Source: Alphaproteobacteria bacterium
Lineage (GTDB): Bacteria; Pseudomonadota; Alphaproteobacteria; Sphingomonadales; Sphingomonadaceae
DNA: 10,985 nucleotides
Assembly: GCA_005882415.1 (NCBI GenBank)
Contig: VBAE01000145.1
Location: 1-10,985 of the forward strand
Direction of reading: 5' to 3'
Below, piece by piece: positions 5,107 through 10,985 of the stretch. A program made the position numbers and the translations under genes. The notes beneath the pieces were generated by a model that saw only the letters and a program-made list of their open reading frames with translations, had not been told where the DNA came from and made no database searches. Each line of letters starts with the position of its first letter. Within the stretch, counting starts at the first letter, position 1.

Positions 5107-5778
5107 ATGAAAACCATCTTCGATCTCGCCGCCGCCATGCTCCTCCTCGTCACCCCAGCCCCTGCCTCGGCGTGCAGCGTCACCGACGGCTACCGAGTCC
5201 CGACCAATTTCGAGCTGGTCGAGCAGGCCGATCTCATCCTTCTCGGCGAGATCGAGAGCGCTCCGGAGACGGTTAAGGGGCTCGACACCGAGCAGATGAT
5301 CGTGCGTCCGATCGAGGTGCTGAAGGGCGGCCCGGTCGCTGGGACGGTCAAAGTGGCGGGAATGGCCGCGCCGCCGCGCTTCGCGGTCAAGAGCGACCCC
5401 AATGAGCTTGAGAATGCGCATCCGCTGGCCTATATCGGCGGCTGCATCCGCTACATGTTCGTGCCGCACTCGACCGTGCTGTTCGTCCTGCGCCACTCAC
5501 CGGACGGCCTCATTCCCTCGGGGAGCGCCTTCTCCCGCTGGGCGGAGGACGTGCCGTCGCCCGGGTCCCGCTGGATGAAGGCAGTCCGAATCTACATGGC
5601 GATTGCCGCTCTGCCCGAGCCGAATCGGCGCGCCGCGCTCGAGGCGAAGCGAAAAGAACTCGCCGCCAGCACGGACGATTCGGACGCCCAGGCCATCGCC
5701 GCCGACGTCGCCCGCTCGCTCAAGGGCAACCGGCGCTGGAACGACATCATGCGCGAGGCGGTCGAGCGGATGCACTAG
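5107..5778 (+). CDS. Secreted hypothetical protein, two-cysteine, NTR/TIMP-like pattern
   Basis: A 223-residue protein with a clear signal peptide (1-22, MKTIFDLAAAMLLLVTPAPA then SA), cleaved so that the mature form begins at Cys23. The lipobox fit is poor, so signal peptidase I is more likely than lipidation. The mature part has just two cysteines (23 and 113), suggesting one disulfide. Sequence such as VEQADLILLGEIESAPE, VRPIEVLKGG and GTVKV recalls the beta-barrel NTR/TIMP-like pattern of 'A-D-x-I-hhG-x-h ... hhKG', with an N-terminal Cys; this is resemblance only. The C-terminal 60 residues are helical and charged. Start: ATG 5107 opens the signal peptide; longer in-frame starts lie in antisense of the lipase. 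It converges on the esterase with an 8-bp gap. Confidence 0.75.
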   Translation: MKTIFDLAAAMLLLVTPAPASACSVTDGYRVPTNFELVEQADLILLGEIESAPETVKGLDTEQMIVRPIEVLKGGPVAGTVKVAGMAAPPRFAVKSDPNELENAHPLAYIGGCIRYMFVPHSTVLFVLRHSPDGLIPSGSAFSRWAEDVPSPGSRWMKAVRIYMAIAALPEPNRRAALEAKRKELAASTDDSDAQAIAADVARSLKGNRRWNDIMREAVERMH

Positions 5779-5786
5779 CGCCCGCG

Positions 5787-6896
5787 CTAACGCATCAGCC
5801 CCGCCGCCCGAAGCGCCTTCTCGATCACCGCCTGCGGGCCCGTCGCCGCCGGTGCCTGCGCCCTCGCCCGAGCCCTTGCCGGGGCCTGCCGAAGCGGCTT
5901 CGCGGCTTCCTCTTCCTCCGGCGCAATCCCGAAGAAGGCGGCGATCCGCGCGGTCGAGCTCAGGCCGACGTCGAGCATATGCGCACCCGCCGCTCCGACC
6001 GCGCCCTCGCCGCCCGACAGGGGCACGCCGTGATCCATGCCGGTGATCGTATAATGCTCGACCAGCGGCGTCCCGTCCGCCCCAAGCCACGCCCGCCGCG
6101 GATAGCCATGGACGCTGTCCGCCCGGTCCGGCTCCGCGCCGAGCCCGTGAAGCGCGGTCCATTGCAGAACGATCGAATCGGCATTGGCGGGGAAGACGGT
6201 GCGGTCGGCGCTGCCCTGCCACACCTGCACTCGCGGCCACGGCCCCTTATGCGGGGAGGCGTGGCGGACGCTCGCGGCAAGCGCCCTGGCATTGCCCCGC
6301 GCCCGGCCGCTCATGCACTCGAACGCCTCGCCGACCCCCTCCGCGCAGCCATAAGCGACGCCGGCCAGGATCGCCCCGGCGGCGAAGACCTCGGGATAGG
6401 TCGCCAGCATCACCGAAGCCATCGCGCCCCCGGCGCTCAGCCCGGTGACGAACACCCGCGCCGGATCCACCTCGTGCGCCTTCCCGACTGCGTCGATCAT
6501 CGCACGGATCGACGCCGCCTCGCCCATTCCGCGCGTGGTATCGCCCGGCGAGAACCAATTGAAGCAGAGCAAAGGATTGTTGGCGCGCTGCTGCTCGGGG
6601 AAGAGCAGGATGAAGCCGTGGCGGTCGGCCATCTCCGACCAGCCCGAGCCATGGTCGTAGACCGCCGCGTCCTGGGTGCAGCCGTGAAGCACCACGACCA
6701 AAGGCGCCGGGCCCTTCAGCCCCTCGGGCACATAGATGCGCCCGAGCAGATTCCCCGGGTTCACGCTCGGCGGCGGCAGGTCCGAAAGCCGGTTCCGGGT
6801 CGCCGCGGCAGGCGCGAAGGCGCTCCTTCCGAAATGTCTCCGGACGCGGTACAAAGGATATGGAGCAGAACCGTTCGGACCGACGGTTTGTTGCAC
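5787..6896 (-). CDS. PHB depolymerase-family esterase (LpqC-like)
   Basis: A 369-residue alpha/beta-hydrolase of the polyhydroxybutyrate depolymerase / feruloyl-esterase-like family, which splits polyester oligomers or other esters. Seen: oxyanion motif VVLHGCTQDAAVYDHGSGW (69-87); LLFPEQQRANNPLLCFNWF (97-115); nucleophile elbow VTGLSAGGAMA with Ser154; WQGSADRTV with Asp231; GMDHGVPL with His289. A linker rich in Arg/Ala/Pro (331-352) leads to a conserved-looking tail VIEKALRAAGLMR. The N-terminus is uncertain: the first in-frame start is GTG 6896 without a ribosome site, TTG 6854 is an alternative, and an ATG at 6904 is out of frame. No clear signal peptide is seen. It lies 64 bp downstream of the outer-membrane protein gene on the same strand. 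Function at family level is secure; the real substrate is not known. Confidence 0.85.
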   Translation of the reverse strand: MQQTVGPNGSAPYPLYRVRRHFGRSAFAPAAATRNRLSDLPPPSVNPGNLLGRIYVPEGLKGPAPLVVVLHGCTQDAAVYDHGSGWSEMADRHGFILLFPEQQRANNPLLCFNWFSPGDTTRGMGEAASIRAMIDAVGKAHEVDPARVFVTGLSAGGAMASVMLATYPEVFAAGAILAGVAYGCAEGVGEAFECMSGRARGNARALAASVRHASPHKGPWPRVQVWQGSADRTVFPANADSIVLQWTALHGLGAEPDRADSVHGYPRRAWLGADGTPLVEHYTITGMDHGVPLSGGEGAVGAAGAHMLDVGLSSTARIAAFFGIAPEEEEAAKPLRQAPARARARAQAPAATGPQAVIEKALRAAGLMR

Positions 6897-6920
6897 TGCA
6901 GCATAGCTATTTAGGGAGTT

Positions 6921-6941
6921 GCCGCCCCTTCACAAGGCGGC
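6921..6941. terminator. Weak hairpin between outer-membrane protein and esterase genes
   Basis: Seen: GCCGCC (6921-6926) and GGCGGC (6936-6941), with CTT/AAG extending the stem imperfectly, in the 64-bp gap downstream of the 6961 stop codon. No T-run; it could be a terminator or nothing. Confidence 0.25.
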
Positions 6942-6960
6942 GCGCTCCGGCGCCGTCGCC

Positions 6961-7689
6961 TCAGAAGCTCAGGCCGAGCGCCGCATAGCCTCGCCACCCG
7001 GTCGGTCCATGATGCTCCTTCACCGGCCCGCCGGAGAAGAGCAGAGCGAACGGCCCGCCGAGCTTGTAGATGCCGCCGAGGTCCACCCCCGCGGTGCGAT
7101 GCCCGTCCGCTTGGTCCGGCCCCTCCAGAGTCGCCTCGCCGCCGATCGAGAGCCGTGGCGAGACCGTTCGCGTCACCGCCAGCCCGCTTTGCCAGAAGTT
7201 CCGGTTCCCCGCCCCCGGGTTCACCATATAGCCGGCGCCGCCGAACAGCGACCAGACGCCGATGTCCTTCTCGGCCCAGACAGGAAGCAGCAAAGCCGCC
7301 CGACCGGTGCCGAACCGCCGCCCGGCGGTCGGCAGGATGACCCGCGGGAAAATTGCGACATCGATCCCCGCCGCCTCGGCGTGGAGGAAGCGGTATTTCA
7401 CCCCGATTTCCAGATCGCCCGCGCCCGCCCGAGTGCCGGCGCCGCTTTCGTGGGAGAGCGCGATCGGCACGGTGGCAGTCAGCTGCAGGTCCTCGGCAGC
7501 GCCATAATTGAGGTCGGCGCCCGCCGCGCCGTCCCACGCGCCGTGGGCGCCGTCCGCACCGGCGAACAAATAGACCTCCCAATGGCCGGGCTCGGTCGGC
7601 TCGGGATCGTCGGTGACATAAGGGGGCCCGGCCGCCGCTGCGGAGGCAAAGGCGGCGGCTGCGAGGAATTGCAAGATCCGGCGGAACAT
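6961..7689 (-). CDS. Outer-membrane beta-barrel protein, phenol-degradation MetA-like family
   Basis: A 242-residue protein with a signal peptide (MFRRILQFLAAAAFASAAAA, cleaved before GPPYVTDDPEPTEPGHWEVY). The mature part is alternating beta strands such as DLNYGAAEDLQLTATVPIAL, GDLEIGVKYRFL and LGGIYKLGGPFALLFSG. It ends in an aromatic residue, GYAALGLSF, as outer-membrane barrels do for assembly by the BAM complex. The pattern fits the 'putative MetA-pathway of phenol degradation' / transporter-like barrel family; the name reflects early context and its substrate is not established. ATG 7689 was chosen because it opens the signal peptide; upstream in-frame ATG 7803 would put 38 basic residues before it. 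It may be co-transcribed with the downstream esterase. Confidence 0.8.
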   Translation of the reverse strand: MFRRILQFLAAAAFASAAAAGPPYVTDDPEPTEPGHWEVYLFAGADGAHGAWDGAAGADLNYGAAEDLQLTATVPIALSHESGAGTRAGAGDLEIGVKYRFLHAEAAGIDVAIFPRVILPTAGRRFGTGRAALLLPVWAEKDIGVWSLFGGAGYMVNPGAGNRNFWQSGLAVTRTVSPRLSIGGEATLEGPDQADGHRTAGVDLGGIYKLGGPFALLFSGGPVKEHHGPTGWRGYAALGLSF

Positions 7690-7801
7690 GGCTCCGGGAT
7701 AAGGCCGGGCCCGTCCCGCCGCCAGCCGGGAAACGCGCTTCCGAAGCGTTGCCGGAACGAAACAATTAGGGATTCCGCCTTTTCGTCCCCATATCGGGTC
7801 C

Positions 7802-7993
7802 ATGACAGATCAAAGCACCATCGAACGCGCGTTCATCCTGGCCCGCTCCGGCAGCTGCGCCTCGGTGGCCGACATCCGCTCCACTCTGAAGCGGGAGCGG
7901 TTCGACCAGGTCGAAGCCCACCTCGCCGGCCCCTCGCTGGCCCGCCAGCTCCGCACCCTCTGCGAAGCCGCAAGGATCACCGTTCAGGCCTGA
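7802..7993 (+). CDS. Short conserved hypothetical protein
   Basis: A 63-residue protein, MTDQSTIERAFILARSGSCA, then SVADIRSTLKRERFDQVEAH and a helical end. All predicted helices; no signal peptide. The 'IERAFxLARSGxCxSVxxIRxxLKxE' pattern resembles short proteins I associate with sphingomonads, without a known role. It starts 112 bp from the divergent outer-membrane protein start and converges on the 8011-8904 gene with a 17-bp gap. No Shine-Dalgarno sequence is present, and a -10-like CATATC ends 6 nt before the ATG. A real but uncharacterised gene is likely. Confidence 0.65.
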   Translation: MTDQSTIERAFILARSGSCASVADIRSTLKRERFDQVEAHLAGPSLARQLRTLCEAARITVQA

Positions 7994-8010
7994 ACCGCGG
8001 GGCGCGTTCC

Positions 8011-8904
8011 TCAGCCGCCCACTGCGCCGGCGAGGAGCGTCATCACCTGCTTCGTCTCCCGGTGCGCCGGCGCGCCCGGAAGCGTGGTCAGCGCTTCGCC
8101 GCGTGACTTGGGCATCGTCACGGTCCGCGCGGCCACGCCGGCCGCCGCCAGCGTGCGGGCGAAATCCTCGGACTCCGCGGCCGTTTCCCGGTCCCTCGGC
8201 ACGGCGAGGATGAACAGAGGCGCGTTCGGCGGCGTCAGCTGCGCCGCGGGCGAAAGACGGGCGTAAAGCGCCGGGTCTTCGCCCAGAGTCCGCTTCAGCG
8301 ACGCCGCATTCTGGGCCGATTGCCGCCCAAGCCCGCTCGCCACGTCGAACAGCCGCCCCTCGAACAGCAAGGCCGCCTTCACCCGGCCGAAGTCGATCCC
8401 CGCTTCGGCCAGCCAGGACGGATCGGTCGCGATCAATGCCGCGAGCTGCGCCCCGTCCTCGTCGCCGATCAGGATCAGCCGGCGGGTGTCGGCACCCTCC
8501 TTCTCCGCCAGCTTGACCGCGGTCCGAAGCCCCTCGATCAGCGAGGCGCGAATTCGGGCGAAATCGGTACCGGGCGGCTGGCCGTGGCTGATTGCGCCAT
8601 AGGCATAGCCTTCCTCGAAGAAGCGGCTGGGCATCCATATTTCCGAGAGGCTGCTCTTCTGGCTGACCGCATAGCCGCCGATCCACAGCACCAGCGGAGC
8701 GCCCTTCCGCCGCGCGGGCTGCATCCACACCGACCCCCGCGGCGCGTCGCCGAATGGGGTGGCATAGCCGGGCACGGAAGGCGGATGCTTCCAGTCCAGC
8801 TGGCTGCCGAGCTGGTTGCTCCAGCCGCCGGGCTGAAGCGCCGATGCGTCGGACCCGGCGCAGAGTGTCAGGCCAATGGCCGAGGCCCACCAAAGTTTCG
8901 ACAC
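8011..8904 (-). CDS. Exported alpha/beta-hydrolase-like pseudoenzyme, paralog A
   Basis: A 297-residue protein with a signal peptide (1-22, MSKLWWASAIGLTLCAGSDA then SA). The fold is suggested by strand-turn segments GAPLVLWIGGYAVSQ (68-82), RLILIGDEDGAQLAALIATD (142-161), KAALLFEG (176-183) and PNAPLFILAVPRDRE (226-240). The nucleophile elbow, normally G-x-S-x-G, reads G147-D-E-D-G151, so Glu149 replaces the serine. Classic esterase activity is therefore unlikely; a binding or scaffold role is possible. It is collinear with the neighbouring 9161-10030 protein (TDPSWLAEAGIDFG against TDPVWLERAGVPFG). The start is GTG 8904 with GGGAG 6 nt upstream. The 168-bp REPIN-like element lies between the two paralogs. 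Confidence 0.75.
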   Translation of the reverse strand: MSKLWWASAIGLTLCAGSDASALQPGGWSNQLGSQLDWKHPPSVPGYATPFGDAPRGSVWMQPARRKGAPLVLWIGGYAVSQKSSLSEIWMPSRFFEEGYAYGAISHGQPPGTDFARIRASLIEGLRTAVKLAEKEGADTRRLILIGDEDGAQLAALIATDPSWLAEAGIDFGRVKAALLFEGRLFDVASGLGRQSAQNAASLKRTLGEDPALYARLSPAAQLTPPNAPLFILAVPRDRETAAESEDFARTLAAAGVAARTVTMPKSRGEALTTLPGAPAHRETKQVMTLLAGAVGG

Positions 8905-8976
8905 TCCATACTCCCTTGGAATCCAGCGGCGACCGCCGGCAAGCCAATGCTAGAGTGCCTCCAAGCCAGCTTCCAG

Positions 8977-9144
8977 TCCTCCCGGCGAGCAAAGCTCGGG
9001 GGGAGGGGGACCGCACGCAGTGTGGTGGAGGGGTAACTGGCTCGACGTCACCGGTTCGCGCGAGAACCTCCCAGACCAGCGCCTTCTACCCCTCCACCAC
9101 CTTTCAGGTGGTCCCCCTCCCCATCGGGGCGATGGGGAGGAATT
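8977..9144. repeat. REPIN-like inverted pair of REP-type palindromic units
   Basis: Seen: two related units in opposite orientation, 8977-9035 and 9087-9144, sharing TACCCCTCCACCAC, GGTCCCCCTCCCC and GGGAGGA-type blocks, separated by about 50 bp of unrelated sequence. Each unit folds into two hairpins: left 8978-9006 (11 of 13 paired) and 9010-9026; right 9096-9112 (6-bp arms) and 9116-9140 (perfect 11-bp arms, 3-nt loop). Such pairs are known as REPINs/BIMEs, spread in trans by RAYT transposases and often found as dispersed extragenic copies. It lies downstream of the 9161 stop and upstream of the GTG at 8904, so the right hairpin may also end transcription. No RAYT gene is in the window. 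Confidence 0.75.
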
Positions 9145-9160
9145 GCAGCGCTCAATCTTC

Positions 9161-10030
9161 CTAACGGACCGCCGCAGCCAGAAAGGCGGCGATGCGGGCA
9201 TTTTCCTTATGCGTGGCATGGCCGGGATAGCTGCTCCACATGCGGGTCTGGGTGCGGTCGGTCGAGGCGACTTCCGCCGCGCCGCCGGCCGAACGAAGCG
9301 CCTCTGCAAGCGCCGCGGCCGGAGCGGAGCCGCCGACCGTCTCGAACAGGAAATGCGGCGCATTGGGCGCGGCGGCATGGGCCGCGGCCGAATAAAGCAG
9401 GGGATCGCCGGCGGGCCCGATCACCCGCGCCAATTGCGCCCGCCCCCGCGCCTCCGCCTGGCGAACGTCGGCGGCGAGGTCGAGGCCGCGCGGGTCGAGC
9501 GCGAGCACGCCCCGTATCGTCCCGAACGGCACCCCCGCCCGCTCCAGCCAAACGGGATCGGTGCCGAGCGCCGCCGCCATGCCCGCGCCCCAGCCTTCGC
9601 CGGCGAGCACGATCCGGCTCCCGTCATAGCCGTATTTCCGTCCATTGGCGCCGATCGCCGCCACCGCGTCGGCGAGCTTGGCGAGCTGCTCCGCCGCCGT
9701 CCGCCCCTCGCGCCGCGGCATCGCGATCCGCATCGGCAGCAGGCCATGGTCGAGCGCGAAGCCGGGCAGGAAGCCGAGGTCCAGCCGCCGCTCCCGGTCC
9801 AATGCGTCCGGCCCGTCGACGAACAACAGCACCGCAAACCCCTTGCCGCGCCCCTCCACCGCATATTCCACCCGGTCGCGTTTCTCGGCGCCGAAGCCGA
9901 AATCGCCCCAGGCCAGCGGCCTCGGCGCATTCGCGTCCTCGAGCGAAGGCTCGATCTGCGCGGGCGCAGCGGAGGGGACGACCAGGGCGAGGGCGCCGAA
10001 AGCGGCGGCGGCGAGGATGCGGCGGATCAT
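9161..10030 (-). CDS. Exported alpha/beta-hydrolase-like pseudoenzyme, paralog B
   Basis: A 289-residue protein with a signal peptide (1-24, MIRRILAAAAFGALALVVPS then AAPA). Core segments are KGFAVLLFVDGPDALD (63-78), SRIVLAGEGWGAGMAAALGT (138-157), GVLALDPRGLDL (174-185) and PNAPHFLFETVGG (222-234). The elbow reads G144-E-G-W-G148, with Gly146 where the nucleophilic serine should be. A late HATHKENARIAAFL (271-284) resembles the His-bearing C-terminal helix of active relatives, so loss of catalysis may be secondary. It aligns along its length with the 8011-8904 protein, though weakly at the N-terminus, implying an old tandem duplication. ATG 10030 has no ribosome site; TAGCCT ends 6 nt before it, preceded at 17 nt by TTGCTT, suggesting a leaderless message. 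Confidence 0.75.
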   Translation of the reverse strand: MIRRILAAAAFGALALVVPSAAPAQIEPSLEDANAPRPLAWGDFGFGAEKRDRVEYAVEGRGKGFAVLLFVDGPDALDRERRLDLGFLPGFALDHGLLPMRIAMPRREGRTAAEQLAKLADAVAAIGANGRKYGYDGSRIVLAGEGWGAGMAAALGTDPVWLERAGVPFGTIRGVLALDPRGLDLAADVRQAEARGRAQLARVIGPAGDPLLYSAAAHAAAPNAPHFLFETVGGSAPAAALAEALRSAGGAAEVASTDRTQTRMWSSYPGHATHKENARIAAFLAAAVR

Positions 10031-10036
10031 GCGAGG

Positions 10037-10065
10037 AGGCTAACGACGCCTCCGCTACCAAGCAA
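10037..10065 (-). promoter_or_regulatory. Candidate promoter for paralog B, leaderless geometry
   Basis: Seen on the - strand: TTGCTT (-35), 17-nt spacer, TAGCCT (10042-10037), then 6 nt to ATG 10030. The transcript would begin at the start codon. Confidence 0.35.
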
Positions 10066-10072
10066 TGCCGAT

Positions 10073-10093
10073 GGACTGAGCAGCCCTCAGTCC
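10073..10093. promoter_or_regulatory. Perfect 8-bp inverted repeat upstream of purA
   Basis: Seen: GGACTGAG-cagcc-CTCAGTCC, 39 nt before the purA start and in the 101-bp divergent gap. It lies immediately before CTAACA (10094-10099), a possible purA -10, so the repeat would occupy the promoter spacer, an operator-like place. It could also fold as an RNA hairpin. Confidence 0.4.
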
Positions 10094-10131
10094 CTAACAG
10101 GCAGCGCGATCTTTTCCGAAAGGCTTGGGAC

Positions 10132-10985
<854 letters not shown>

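Noticed and set aside
2461..5778. A single + strand frame open for 1105 codons
   Set aside because: Only the last 223 codons (from ATG 5107, with signal peptide) are a gene. The rest runs across or antisense to the terminase-like, hypothetical, SEC-C, SnoaL-like and lipase genes, whose motifs and codon bias are convincing; lack of stops is a high-GC effect.
5979..6914. Long + strand open frame opposite the PHB-depolymerase esterase
   Set aside because: Arg/Pro/His-rich composition with no domain; the - strand frame carries a full Ser-Asp-His hydrolase.
6919..8106. 395-codon + strand frame spanning the outer-membrane protein region
   Set aside because: Crosses two oppositely oriented credible genes and the 7802 gene in another frame; no recognisable domain.

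Overview
The window looks like chromosomal DNA of a sphingomonad-type alphaproteobacterium (Sphingomonas / Sphingosinicella-like). This rests on very high GC with strongly GC-biased third codon positions, a PurA that begins LANVTVIGGQWGDEGKGK, and several small 'conserved hypothetical' proteins of a kind I associate with this order. This is recognition from memory, not a database search. No tRNA, rRNA, CRISPR array, transposase or integrase gene was seen.

Left third (1-3565), accessory in character. A small XRE-type regulator (60-308, -) is divergent from a 163-aa putatively exported protein (388-879, +), which overlaps a small zinc-ribbon-like gene (869-1060, +). Two near-identical 17-bp palindromes flank the regulator, and one of them covers the -10 of the promoter facing the 388 gene. 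A solitary DpnI-like nuclease domain follows (1057-1590, -), converging so that one CTAG supplies both stop codons. After a 220-bp gap holding a 30-bp copy of the 3' end of a downstream gene comes an orphan phage terminase-small-subunit-like gene (1811-2611, +). It converges through a hairpin on a 131-aa hypothetical (2686-3081, -). Upstream of that lies a SEC-C-motif gene broken by two single-base insertions (3201-3424, -).

Middle (3566-7993). A SnoaL/NTF2-like protein (+) converges on a class 3 lipase (-). A divergent secreted two-cysteine protein (+) converges on a PHB-depolymerase-family esterase (-), which lies downstream of an outer-membrane beta-barrel protein in the same orientation. 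A 63-aa conserved hypothetical (+) is divergent from the latter.

Right (8011-10985). Two tandem paralogous exported alpha/beta-hydrolase-like proteins (-) lack the nucleophilic serine. They are separated by a 168-bp inverted pair of REP-like units (REPIN-like). purA begins with a TTG start at 10132 and runs off the right edge. Its divergent promoter region has a perfect 8-bp inverted repeat.

The genes do not form one obvious pathway. The middle and right are dominated by hydrolase-fold proteins, several exported (lipase 3, PHB-depolymerase-type esterase, two pseudo-hydrolases), plus an outer-membrane protein; the left is an eroding accessory patch. The best leads are the minimal DpnI-like nuclease, the paired operator palindromes, the paralogous pseudo-hydrolases with a REPIN between them, and the duplicated SnoaL 3' end bracketing the terminase-like/SEC-C block.
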